Positions 1-7,345 of a DNA stretch of 10,726 nucleotides are shown here, piece after piece (position 1 is the stretch's first letter; the number at the start of each line of letters is the position of its first letter). The DNA comes from an uncultured Clostridia bacterium (GTDB taxonomy: Bacteria; Bacillota; Clostridia; TANB77; CAG-508), in the NCBI GenBank assembly GCA_947629805.1, contig CANRFE010000038.1, positions 1-10,726 on the forward strand, written 5' to 3'. A program made the position numbers and the translations under genes. Under the pieces are notes generated by a model that worked only from the letters and a program-made list of their open reading frames with translations, had not been told where the DNA came from and ran no database searches.

Positions 1-40
1 GGAAGAAGACTATGTTCCGCTTTGGAATACGATGCCATAA
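1..40 (+). CDS. C-terminal tail of an upstream gene (partial, unidentified)
   Basis: One frame from base 2 reads EEDYVPLWNTMP and stops at TAA 38-40, just before the promoter at 42-70. The other two forward frames run through that promoter, which makes them less likely. Only 12 residues are visible, so no family can be assigned. No rho-independent terminator is seen between this stop and the next promoter. Confidence 0.4.
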   Translation, partial: EEDYVPLWNTMP

Positions 41-41
41 T

Positions 42-70
42 TTGACATTTTTAGCAAAGTATGGTATACT
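42..70 (+). promoter_or_regulatory. Sigma-A type promoter with extended -10
   Basis: TTGACA (42-47, a perfect -35), a 17-base spacer and TATACT (65-70, one mismatch), with TGG immediately before the -10 giving an extended -10. It lies 44 bases upstream of the ATG at 114. The ribosome binding site AGGAAGGA is at 97-104. Confidence 0.85.
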
Positions 71-113
71 AGAAGAGTGGTGTGTAAAAATGCACCAGGA
101 AGGATGTTGAAAA

Positions 114-842
114 ATGAAAAAAGATAGTAAAAGTGGGCTGTGCATACAATGTGCCATAAGTATTATTCTGATTTTAGTAATATGCAATACTCACGTACAA
201 CTATTTACCTTAGCAAAAGACAAAATGCAACTAGCTAAGAAAAATGCACAACAGGAGGTTGTATTAGAAGAAAATACAGTAGAAGAACAAACAACAGTAG
301 AAATCGCACAAGCATTACAAGAAAGAATAGAAATTGTAACAGCCAGAGCAGCACAAGAAAGAAAAGTAGAAGAACAATATATTACAATAGAACAAATTAC
401 TATAGATAAAGAAATGGACTTAACAAAAGCAACAGGTATTTCAAAGGAAGATTTTAGAATTTTAATGCAAAACTTAAAACCAGATACTTCCGGATTTTTT
501 GAAAACAATAGTGACAAAATTTATGATTTATGTAAAGAATACCAATTAAATGAAATATTATTCTGTGGTTTAATTGCTGCAGAATCTGGATGGAATATTG
601 CATCAAACCATAGAAATACAAACAACTACATTAGTATGATGGCAAAAGGAAAATTAATTTCTTATTCTTCTGTAGAAGAAGGACTAGAAGCCGCAGCTAA
701 ATTATTGCATAATAAATATTTAACAGAGGGCGGTTCTTGTTATTATGGAAAAACATTATCGTGTGTACAAAAACGATTTTGTCCTAATTCTTCTACTTGG
801 GTAAATCTAGTATATGGTTGTATGAAACAAGTTGTGCAATAG
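114..842 (+). CDS. Membrane-anchored glucosaminidase-like (GH73-type) cell-wall hydrolase
   Basis: A 242-residue protein. Residues about 11-32 form one hydrophobic segment, best read as a signal anchor or signal peptide; Cys10 and Cys13 lie before it and no clear lipobox is seen. Residues about 36-100 are polar, rich in Glu, Gln and Lys, and look like a helical or coiled stalk. Residues about 125-240 resemble the lysozyme-like fold of N-acetylglucosaminidases: the AAESGW motif (Glu157 the likely catalytic acid), an NTNNYISM segment like the NNIFGI region of the family, YSSVEEGLEAAAKLL, and a final CPNSSTWVNLVYGCMKQ like the family's repeated-Trp end. The likely role is cleaving or binding peptidoglycan outside the membrane. 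It has its own promoter and AGGAAGGA. The domain is short and divergent, so activity is inferred, not shown. Confidence 0.72.
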   Translation: MKKDSKSGLCIQCAISIILILVICNTHVQLFTLAKDKMQLAKKNAQQEVVLEENTVEEQTTVEIAQALQERIEIVTARAAQERKVEEQYITIEQITIDKEMDLTKATGISKEDFRILMQNLKPDTSGFFENNSDKIYDLCKEYQLNEILFCGLIAAESGWNIASNHRNTNNYISMMAKGKLISYSSVEEGLEAAAKLLHNKYLTEGGSCYYGKTLSCVQKRFCPNSSTWVNLVYGCMKQVVQ

Positions 843-929
843 GATTGTGCAAAAAGAAAAGAAAAAATAAAAAAAGAATTTGTAAAATTATTTATAAAAT
901 TATTTGGAAAATTAAAGGAAAGAAAAAAA

Positions 930-1253
930 GTGTACTACATTTATTTAGTAAGATGTCAAGATAATTCACTTTATACAGGAATAACCAACGATTTAAAACG
1001 TCGTATAGAAGAACACTTAAACAAAAGTGAAAAATGTGCCAAATATACCAAAAGCCATCAAGCATTGAAATTAGAAATGGCTTGGCAAACAGAAAACAAA
1101 CAATTAGCTGCTAAACTAGAATATGCAATAAAAAGAATTCCAAAACAGCAAAAAGAAGATTTAATTTCAGGAAAAATAGAGTTTAAAACTATATTTGCAC
1201 AAAAACTAGAATGTGAAAAATATAAAAAATGTCCCATTAGGGACGTTTTCTAA
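930..1253 (+). CDS. GIY-YIG domain protein (UPF0213/YhbQ-YazA-like)
   Basis: A 107-residue protein starting at GTG 930, supported by AAGGA at 915-919 and by the family's usual beginning at the first beta strand. The GIY-YIG core is clear: YIYLVRC near residue 3, YTGIT at 15-19, a conserved Arg near 24-25, and a Glu in KLEYAIK (Glu64). Family members are single-domain, nuclease-fold proteins of about 80-100 residues whose substrate in Firmicutes is poorly defined. The gene follows the wall hydrolase by 87 bases with no terminator seen, so they may be co-transcribed. The last residues (CPIRDVF) and the stop come from the 53-bp repeat at 1228-1280, so the original C-terminus has probably been replaced. 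Confidence 0.88.
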   Translation: MYYIYLVRCQDNSLYTGITNDLKRRIEEHLNKSEKCAKYTKSHQALKLEMAWQTENKQLAAKLEYAIKRIPKQQKEDLISGKIEFKTIFAQKLECEKYKKCPIRDVF

Positions 1254-1280
1254 AGGAGTATCTGTCCCTTTTGGGACATT
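1228..1280 (+). repeat. 53-bp dispersed repeat, copy 1 (double-hairpin element)
   Basis: This is near-identical to the reverse complement of 2623-2675, with 50 of 53 positions matching. It is bounded by AATGTCCC and GGGACATT, an 8-base terminal inverted repeat. Inside are two short hairpins, GTCCC-ATTA-GGGAC (1231-1244) and TGTCCC-TTTT-GGGACA (1263-1278). It overlaps the end of the GIY-YIG gene and supplies its stop codon. The form fits a small non-autonomous mobile or REP-like element. The family is not identified. Confidence 0.85.
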
Positions 1281-1297
1281 GAAAAAAGAAAAGAGTT

Positions 1298-1335
1298 AAA
1301 AAATAGTTGTAATAATTTCATTACAACTATTTTTT
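1298..1335 (+). terminator. Rho-independent terminator after the GIY-YIG gene
   Basis: A 15-bp perfect stem (1298-1312 with 1321-1335) has an 8-base loop TAATTTCA. Its 3' arm ends in six T, which pair with six A on the 5' arm. It closes the first transcription unit. Being A/T-symmetric at its base, it could also work from the other strand, although no converging gene is present. Confidence 0.82.
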
Positions 1336-1411
1336 GTGCCATTTTATCAAATTTAAGAATAAAGGACAGTCCAGTTCTAATACAATTTTAGTAGAAGTTT
1401 TAGGAGGTTTT

Positions 1412-2176
1412 ATGAAAGTTGTTAAAATAAAAAGAAATAGTATTTTCAAAATTGTTTTATTCTTTGTTTTTACAATAACGCTAACAAAATTAACAACTTC
1501 TCTAGGCATGCAACATTACTATACCGTAGATTTTTCTACTGGTTTGGTTACGGCAAGTGTATTAAACGTGCGAAGCGGTCCAGCTACCAACTATCCAGTA
1601 GTTGCAAAAGTAAAGAAAAATGAATACATTCGTGTATTTGCGGGAGTAGGAAATTGGTATATTGTGCAAGTGGAAGGAGATTATGTAGGAGCAGTAAGCA
1701 AAGAATATGTAAAAGCAATTTATCCTAACACAGGAGGAGGCAGCAGCACAGGTTCATCCGGAGGAAGTTCTTCTAACACTAATACAAGTGGTTTAACAGC
1801 AGATGAATTAGAAGTATTTAATTTAATTAATCAACAAAGAACAAAAAACGGACTATCTAGTCTAAAAATTGATACAGAAGTACAAAATGTGGCAAGAATT
1901 AAAGCACAGGACATGGTAAACAATAATTATTTTTCACACACTTCACCGACTTATGGTTCCCCTTTTGACATGTTAAAAAGCTTCAAAGTATCTTATAAAA
2001 CAGCAGGAGAGAATATTGCAGGAAATTCTAGTAATTCAGGGGCAGTAACGGCATGGATGAATTCTTCTGGACATAGAGCCAATATTTTAAACAATAGTTT
2101 CCAATATACAGGAATTGGTGTTGTAAAAGGTTCACAATATGGAAAAATTTTTGTACAGATGTTTATTGGAAAATAA
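1412..2176 (+). CDS. Secreted SH3b + CAP (SCP/PR1, YkwD-like) protein
   Basis: A 254-residue protein. The ATG at 1412 is chosen because a perfect AGGAGG (1402-1407) precedes it and a basic-hydrophobic signal sequence (KIKRN then about 18 hydrophobic residues) follows; the frame is open farther upstream only through terminator sequence. Residues about 48-106 are a bacterial SH3 domain (LNVRSGPATNYPVVAKV, GNWYIVQV, GAVSKEYV), usually a cell-wall binder. A Gly/Ser/Thr linker follows at about 107-127. Residues 128-254 are a CAP domain with the hallmark HTSP (His176), AGENIA (Glu200), WMNSSGHRANIL (His221) and GIGV. Bacterial CAP proteins of this kind are exported; many are sporulation or envelope associated, and their biochemical function is mostly unknown. 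No convincing promoter was found, only a weak AATACAAT at 1379-1386 that resembles a sporulation sigma-E -10. Confidence 0.92.
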   Translation: MKVVKIKRNSIFKIVLFFVFTITLTKLTTSLGMQHYYTVDFSTGLVTASVLNVRSGPATNYPVVAKVKKNEYIRVFAGVGNWYIVQVEGDYVGAVSKEYVKAIYPNTGGGSSTGSSGGSSSNTNTSGLTADELEVFNLINQQRTKNGLSSLKIDTEVQNVARIKAQDMVNNNYFSHTSPTYGSPFDMLKSFKVSYKTAGENIAGNSSNSGAVTAWMNSSGHRANILNNSFQYTGIGVVKGSQYGKIFVQMFIGK

Positions 2177-2244
2177 TGCATATTTCAAGAATATAATATT
2201 TTGTCTAAAATCCTGTAGAAAACTAAAAAATAGTAAAATACCTA

Positions 2245-2273
2245 TTGCAATTTCAAAAAAAACATGTTAAGAT
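2245..2273 (+). promoter_or_regulatory. Promoter of the ileS T-box leader
   Basis: TTGCAA (2245-2250), a 17-base spacer and TAAGAT (2268-2273), with TGT before the -10 forming an extended -10. Transcription would start near 2280, just ahead of T-box stem I. No clear terminator separates it from the CAP gene upstream. Confidence 0.72.
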
Positions 2274-2284
2274 AAAGCACATAA

Positions 2285-2549
2285 GAGAAAAACAAGAACA
2301 AGGACAACACAAATAAAAAAAGTCTTAAAAAGAGAGCTAGATGGGTTGGTGAAATTCTAGCAAGAACCTAGTTTATTTGTTATCACCTTTGTTGTTTTTA
2401 AACTGAAAAACTTCTTTAGTAGGTTTAAACGTAATTTCTGCGTTAAAGAAAAGAAAGTGGAAAATAAGTTTTGTTTATTTTCAAATTAGGTGGTACCACG
2501 GAAAAGTAACTCTATTTCGTCCTAAGGCAGGATGAAATAGAGTTTTTTT
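2285..2549 (+). promoter_or_regulatory. Isoleucine T-box riboswitch leader of ileS
   Basis: The leader senses uncharged tRNA-Ile and controls ileS by antitermination. Stem I closes between about 2288-2303 and 2386-2399 and contains AGAGAG, a GCTAGA/TCTAGC helix (2336-2341/2356-2361) and GGTTGGTGAAA at its top. The specifier is ATC (2382-2384) followed by A, matching isoleucine. Stem II pairs 2397-2403 with 2423-2429, followed by AACG/CGTT (2428-2444). A further hairpin is GAAAATAA/TTATTTTC (2460-2482). The T-box AGGTGGTACCACGG is at 2488-2501. The antiterminator is canonical: TTAGG (2486-2490) with CCTAA (2521-2525), ACG (2498-2500) with CGT (2518-2520), and a 7-base bulge TGGTACC whose TGGT can pair with ACCA of a tRNA with discriminator A, as in tRNA-Ile. 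Confidence 0.95.
2508..2549 (+). terminator. T-box attenuator terminator
   Basis: A 16-bp stem (2508-2523 with 2529-2544, one G-U pair) has a 5-base loop AAGGC and is followed by a T run to 2549. Its 5' arm shares CGTCCT with the antiterminator, so the two structures are mutually exclusive. Confidence 0.95.
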
Positions 2550-2622
2550 GATGGAAGAATACTCTCCAAGGCAAAAATAAAAAGGTAAATTTCATAACTG
2601 CAAAATAAATAATAAAAAATAA

Positions 2623-2675
2623 AATGTCGCAAAAGGGACAGATACCCCTTTTGAAAACGTCCCTAATGGGACATT
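2623..2675 (-). repeat. 53-bp dispersed repeat, copy 2, inverted relative to copy 1
   Basis: Matches the reverse complement of 1228-1280 at 50 of 53 positions, with differences at 2629, 2646 and 2652. One difference (TGTCGC in place of TGTCCC) disrupts one base pair of its first hairpin. The second hairpin GTCCC-TAAT-GGGAC remains perfect. It lies between the T-box terminator and the ileS ribosome binding site (GAAAGGAG, 2677-2684), so it is part of the ileS 5' untranslated region. Confidence 0.85.
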
Positions 2676-2689
2676 AGAAAGGAGAAAAA

Positions 2690-5600
2690 ATGTATAAGAA
2701 AGTGGAATTAAAGGAAAATGGCTTTGTGGGAATGGAAAAAGAGGTAAGCGATTTTTGGAAGGAAAAAGATATTGTTCATAAAAATTTTGAAAAAAATAAA
2801 GGAAAACGCTATTTTACCTTCTATGATGGCCCTCCTACAGCCAATGGAAAACCACATGTTGGACATGTTTTAACAAGGGTTATGAAGGATATTATTCCAA
2901 GATACAAAGTAATGCAAGGTTATGATGTTCTTCGTATTGCTGGTTGGGATACCCATGGGCTTCCAGTGGAATTAGAGGTAGAAAAGAAGCTTGGTATTTC
3001 TGGAAAACAACAAATTGAAGATTATGGAGTAGAAGAGTTTATTAAGCAATGTAAAGATAGCGTATTTACCTATGTTTCTATGTGGGAAAAAATGACCGAC
3101 CAAATTGGTTACTGGGTAGATATGGAAAAGCCTTATGTTACGTATCATGATGATTATATTGAATCCGAATGGTGGGCTTTAAAACAAATGTGGGATAAAG
3201 GCTTATTATATCAAGGGCACAAAGTTATGCCATATTGCCCTCGTTGTGGAACAGCCTTATCTTCTCATGAAGTAGCACAAGGGTATAAAGATGTGCAGGA
3301 TTTAACTTGTACTTGTAAATTTAAGGTAGTAGGGGAAGACAACACCTATTTCTTAGCATGGACCACAACTCCATGGACACTTCCTTCGAACTTAGCACTT
3401 TGTGTTAATAAAGCCTATACGTATGCTTATGTAAAAGTAGAAAAACCAATTATTGATGGGAAAATACAAGAAGAAGGGCCAGAAGAAATCTACATTTTAG
3501 CAAAAGAATTAATTGGTAGCGTGCTAAAAGAGATTCCTTATGAAATTGTAAAAGAAGTAAAAGGTAGTGAGCTTCTTGGTATGAAATACGAGCAACTAAT
3601 GCCATTTGCCAAGGTAGAAGGAAAAGCATTTGTTGTCATTCATGGGGACTATGTCACTTTAACGGATGGTACTGGTATTGTTCACATTGCACCCGCTTAT
3701 GGGGAAGACGATAGCTTTGTATCAAAACAAAATAATATTGCTTTTGTGAACTTAGTAGATAAAGAAGGAAAATTCGTTCCAGAGGTAGAACCATGGGCAG
3801 GAAGATTTGTAAAAGAATGCGACAAAGATGTGTGCATTTGGCTTGCTCATCAAAATAAATTATTTAGCTCTGCAAGACATACGCACAGTTATCCACATTG
3901 TTGGAGATGCGACACACCACTTCTATATTATCCAAAAGAAAGTTGGTTTGTGAAAATGACAGCCGTTCGTGACAAATTACTAGAAAACAACAACAAAATC
4001 AACTGGATGCCAGATACGATTCGTACCGGTCGTTTTGGTAAATTCCTAGAGAATGTTATAGATTGGGGTATTTCCAGAGATCGTTATTGGGGAACGCCAC
4101 TTCCAATTTGGAGATGCGAATGTGGTCATATGGAATGCATTGGTTCTAGAAAAGAACTAGAAGAAAAAGGTATCCATGTACCAGAAAATGTAGAACTTCA
4201 TAAACCATACTTAGACCCAATTCATTTAAAATGTCCTAAGTGTGGAAAAGAAATGGTAAGAGAAAAAGAAGTAATTGACTGTTGGTTTGACTCCGGTTCT
4301 ATGCCATTTGCCCAATTACACTATCCATTTGAAAATCAAGAATTGTTTAAGAAAAACTTCCCAGCACAATTCATTTCAGAAGCAGTGGATCAAACAAGAG
4401 GCTGGTTCTATACGTTGCTTGCAATTTCTACTTGTATTTTTGATACCAATCCATTTGAAAACTGCATTGTATTAGGACACGTTTTAGATAGCAAAGGCTT
4501 AAAAATGTCAAAACATTTAGGCAATGTAGTAGACCCATTTGATGTACTAAATTCAGTCGGCGCCGATGCAACGAGGTGGCATTTCTATACAGCTTCTGCA
4601 CCATGGCTTCCAACAAGATTTTCGGTAAAAGATGTAGAAGAAACGCAAAGAAAATTCTTATCTACTTTATGGAATGTGTATTCCTTCTATGTGCTATATG
4701 CCGAAATAGATAAGTTTAATCCATTACAATATAAAGATTTTGTGTCTAACAACATTATGGATAAATGGATTATTTCCAAATTAAATACTTTAGTAAAAGA
4801 AGTAGAAGAAAAATTAGATGATTACGATATTACAAGTGCAGCTTTTGCCATTGAAAACTTTACCGATGAACTTTCTAATTGGTATGTAAGAAGAAACAGA
4901 GAAAGATTCTGGCAAGACACCTTAAATGAAGATAAAATTGGCGCTTATGTTACACTATATACGGTATTATCTACTTTGGTAAAAGTAGCAGCACCATTTG
5001 TTCCATTTATGAGTGAAGAAATTTACCAAAATATTGTGGTAACCATTGATAAAAATGCACCAGAAAGCGTTCATTTATGTACTTGGCCAACGGTAAAAGA
5101 AGAAGTCATTGATAGAAAATTAGAAAAAGAAATGGACCTTGCTTATACCATTGTAAAATTAGGTAGAAGTGCAAGAAATGCAGCAAATATCAAGAACAGA
5201 CAGCCATTATCCGAAATGTTAATTTCAATTTCAAGTCTTCCAGAATACTATGGTGACATTGTAAAAGACGAATTAAATATTAAGAAGGTAGAACTTGGTG
5301 CTCAAATGTCCGAATACGTAAATTTTGAAATTAAGCCTAATTTACCAGTACTTGGAAGAACCTATGGAAAATTCATTCCACAAATAAAAGCAGAAATTGC
5401 GAAAAGAAATCAAATGGAATTAGCTTTAAAAATCCAAAAAGGAGAGGTAGAGCAAATTGAAATAGGAGAGGAAACGATTGCCTTAAATAATGAAAATCTA
5501 CTTATTACAATGCAAGGAAAAGAAGGTTTTGCTTTTAGTGGAGAAGGAGAAATTGGTGTAGTATTAAACACTACCATTACCGAAGAACTAAAAGAAGAAG

Positions 5601-5848
5601 GCTATATTCGAGAAATTTTATCTAAGGTACAAAACATGAGAAAAGATAACGGATTTGAAGTATTAGATAGAATTAACCTTTATGTAGCAGGAAATGAAAA
5701 GCTAGAGAAAGTAATCCAAAAATTTGCAGAACAAATTCAAAAAGATACTTTAGCAAATCACATTTTTTATAATAAAGAAAGACAAAATTACACAGAAACC
5801 TCTATTAATGGAGAAAAATTACAAGTAGAGGTAGAAGTAATAAAATAA
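2690..5848 (+). CDS. ileS: Isoleucyl-tRNA synthetase, eukaryote-type (IleRS2-like)
   Basis: Charges tRNA-Ile with isoleucine in the cytoplasm. The 1052-residue length exceeds the roughly 920-940 of ordinary bacterial IleRS1 and fits the longer eukaryote-like IleRS2 form. Features in order: HIGH-type motif HVGH (56-59); GWDTHGLPVE (from 85); zinc-type CPRC (183-186); CP1 editing domain with TTTPWTLPSN (225-234) and TGIVHIAPAYGEDD (328-341); a second Cys pair region (CEC 476-478, CPKC 515-518); DCWFDSG (530-536); and KMSKH (605-609) in place of KMSKS. After that come the anticodon-binding and C-terminal domains. The C-terminal zinc finger of IleRS1 is absent, which also supports the IleRS2 class. 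That class is known for reduced mupirocin sensitivity, but resistance here is only an inference. Start ATG follows GAAAGGAG. Expression is controlled by the T-box. Confidence 0.98.
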   Translation: MYKKVELKENGFVGMEKEVSDFWKEKDIVHKNFEKNKGKRYFTFYDGPPTANGKPHVGHVLTRVMKDIIPRYKVMQGYDVLRIAGWDTHGLPVELEVEKKLGISGKQQIEDYGVEEFIKQCKDSVFTYVSMWEKMTDQIGYWVDMEKPYVTYHDDYIESEWWALKQMWDKGLLYQGHKVMPYCPRCGTALSSHEVAQGYKDVQDLTCTCKFKVVGEDNTYFLAWTTTPWTLPSNLALCVNKAYTYAYVKVEKPIIDGKIQEEGPEEIYILAKELIGSVLKEIPYEIVKEVKGSELLGMKYEQLMPFAKVEGKAFVVIHGDYVTLTDGTGIVHIAPAYGEDDSFVSKQNNIAFVNLVDKEGKFVPEVEPWAGRFVKECDKDVCIWLAHQNKLFSSARHTHSYPHCWRCDTPLLYYPKESWFVKMTAVRDKLLENNNKINWMPDTIRTGRFGKFLENVIDWGISRDRYWGTPLPIWRCECGHMECIGSRKELEEKGIHVPENVELHKPYLDPIHLKCPKCGKEMVREKEVIDCWFDSGSMPFAQLHYPFENQELFKKNFPAQFISEAVDQTRGWFYTLLAISTCIFDTNPFENCIVLGHVLDSKGLKMSKHLGNVVDPFDVLNSVGADATRWHFYTASAPWLPTRFSVKDVEETQRKFLSTLWNVYSFYVLYAEIDKFNPLQYKDFVSNNIMDKWIISKLNTLVKEVEEKLDDYDITSAAFAIENFTDELSNWYVRRNRERFWQDTLNEDKIGAYVTLYTVLSTLVKVAAPFVPFMSEEIYQNIVVTIDKNAPESVHLCTWPTVKEEVIDRKLEKEMDLAYTIVKLGRSARNAANIKNRQPLSEMLISISSLPEYYGDIVKDELNIKKVELGAQMSEYVNFEIKPNLPVLGRTYGKFIPQIKAEIAKRNQMELALKIQKGEVEQIEIGEETIALNNENLLITMQGKEGFAFSGEGEIGVVLNTTITEELKEEGYIREILSKVQNMRKDNGFEVLDRINLYVAGNEKLEKVIQKFAEQIQKDTLANHIFYNKERQNYTETSINGEKLQVEVEVIK

Positions 5849-5853
5849 AACAT

Positions 5854-5911
5854 AGAGGGAAGTTTCTTAACGTTTTATTTTGAAAGGTTAAAGAAAACCC
5901 CTCTTGTTTTT
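5854..5911 (+). terminator. Terminator of ileS
   Basis: A long imperfect hairpin pairs AGAGGG (5854-5859) with CCCTCT (5899-5904) and continues inward through AAGTTTCTTAAC against GTTAAAGAAAAC. It is followed by TTGTTTTTTG. The T-rich tail overlaps the -35 region of the next promoter. Confidence 0.75.
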
Positions 5912-5933
5912 TGTTTTTCTCTCATGGTATAAT
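5904..5933 (+). promoter_or_regulatory. Promoter of the metallopeptidase-like/queA/tgt cluster
   Basis: A perfect TATAAT (5928-5933) with extended -10 TGG (5925-5927). A weak -35, TTGTTT (5904-5909), lies 18 bases upstream within the terminator tail. It is likely the main promoter for the three genes to 9564. Confidence 0.75.
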
Positions 5934-5962
5934 AAAAAAGAAGGTAAAAAAGGAGGAAAAAG

Positions 5963-7331
5963 ATGAAAGAAGGAAAAGTAAGTTTAAGGAAAATAATATC
6001 TATTATTTTTTTATTTGTTATCTTAATTTTTGCATATCAATTTTATCAAAAAAATAACTTTAATAATTTTGTAAAAGCAGAGTACAAAATAGGAAATTCT
6101 AAATTTGAACGAGATGCCAAGCAAAAATATGCAGAAAAAAGTAGTTATAAAATAGAAAATAGGGATTACAACGATGCTATGTTTTATGAAACCATACCCG
6201 TAACTCCTAATACGCCTTATAAAGTAACTTGTCAAATTAAAACAGAAAATGTGAAATCGAAAAATGCCAATACGGATAGTGGTGCTCATATTAGTATTGC
6301 CGATAGTGTAGAAAAGTCAGACAATGTAACAGGAACACAAGATTGGACTACGGTTACTTTTTACTTTAATTCAAAGAATAGAACAAATGTAGATGTAGGT
6401 TTTCGTTTGGGTGGATATGAAGATACTTGCATTCGGAACAGCATGGTTTTCCAATTTTAAGATAGAATCTGGTATTACAGAAGAAAGTAATACATGGCAT
6501 TTTCTATGTGTCTTGTTTGACTATGTCGATGTTAACATCGAAAAAAATGGGACAAATCAAAATGTGAAATTAAAATTAACCCAAACAGACAAAGAAGACG
6601 TAACAATTTGTATGAGACGTTTTCAAAGTTCTATGCAGGAAATGAGTGCAGGAAAAATCAAAGTAGAATATGATATTGTAGAAAGCAATACGCCCATTAC
6701 TAGTATGTCACATGATGAAGAGAATGGGTATTATGTATCAGGATATAATGTAAAAGAAGTAATAGATCCTTTTATTGCACAAGGAAAATACGATCATATT
6801 TTTGTTGCTTTTCGAACGGGAGATATTAATCAGCAAGGACTTATTCCAATCAATGACTGGATAGGACTTGGCTCTATGGAATACAGAGGTTTTGGCTTTT
6901 CGAATATTCGACTTCCAGATGATGACCACAACTATATTTATAAATATGATACCAGAATAAACACCTTTCCAGAAGAAGTAATGGTTCATGAATTTTTACA
7001 TACGCTAGAAAGAAATACCCAAGAATATGGTTGGGAAAGACCAGAACTTCATGACAATGAAAAATATGGTTATCAAAGTCAAAAATTAGTAGGATTAAAA
7101 AAATGGTATCAAGATTATATGAATCAAAATATACAAACAGCCACCAAAAAAATAGGAATACCAGCAGAAATTTATACAAAAAAACCAGCCAAAACAACAG
7201 ATTTTGAATATTCTCGTCAATTAGACGATTGTTTTCATGAGCCAGAAAATATAATAGAAGAATTTAGTAATATTCTTCAAAGGGTTAGGAACTTATTTAG
7301 TATGGTAAAACAAATTTCAGCACAAAATTAG
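5963..7331 (+). CDS. Secreted carbohydrate-binding-like / HExxH metallopeptidase-like protein, split by a +1 shift at CGG
   Basis: Start ATG 5963 follows a perfect AGGAGG (5951-5956). The first frame runs to TAA 6458-6460; the remainder is open in the +1 frame to TAG 7329-7331. Joining them at CGG-A (6434-6437) gives 455 residues. Residues about 10-26 are a signal anchor. About 38-170 look like a jelly-roll carbohydrate-binding module (KIENRDYNDAMFY, VTPNTPYKVTC, GFRLGGYEDTC, then GTAWFSNFKIE across the shift); that one motif spans the break is the evidence for a single gene. The later part has HEFLH (342-346) followed by TLE and downstream PELHD, a zinc-metallopeptidase signature with the third ligand uncertain. 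The substrate is unknown. queA starts 14 bases after the stop, suggesting one transcript. It could instead be a pseudogene or carry a sequencing error, but no second lesion is visible. Confidence 0.75.
6434..6437 (+). other. +1 frameshift site 1 (CGGA) in the metallopeptidase-like gene
   Basis: Zero-frame context is ATT CGG AAC. Downstream homology needs ATT, then one residue for CGGA (or a skipped C and GGA Gly), then ACA GCA TGG. The extra base is at or beside C6434. No slippery run, strong SD-like stimulator or obvious downstream stem is seen. Confidence 0.7.
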
Positions 7332-7345
7332 AAAGAAGGCAAAAT

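Noticed and set aside
843..929. Direct repeat AAAATTATTT near 886-907 as a regulatory element
   Set aside because: It is a low-complexity A/T stretch between two genes, with no supporting structure.
1358..1386. Promoter for the CAP gene with -10 TACAAT at 1381-1386
   Set aside because: No acceptable -35 at the right distance. A sporulation-type AATACAAT reading is possible but too weak to annotate.
1334..1411. Upstream extension of the CAP gene to 1334
   Set aside because: It would start at a TTG inside the terminator tail with no ribosome binding site; ATG 1412 has a perfect AGGAGG and a signal sequence.
2177..2244. Terminator after the CAP gene
   Set aside because: Only short A/T palindromes such as ATTTTGTCTAAAAT are visible, with no strong stem followed by a T run.
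2497..2507. CACGGAAAAGT in the T-box resembles the CACGGAAAA context of the queA and tgt sites
   Set aside because: It is the normal T-box sequence in noncoding RNA and lies in an A-rich context; I take the match as chance.
4275..4616. Short open frames on both strands inside ileS
   Set aside because: They overlap strongly conserved ileS sequence and have no ribosome binding sites or family features.
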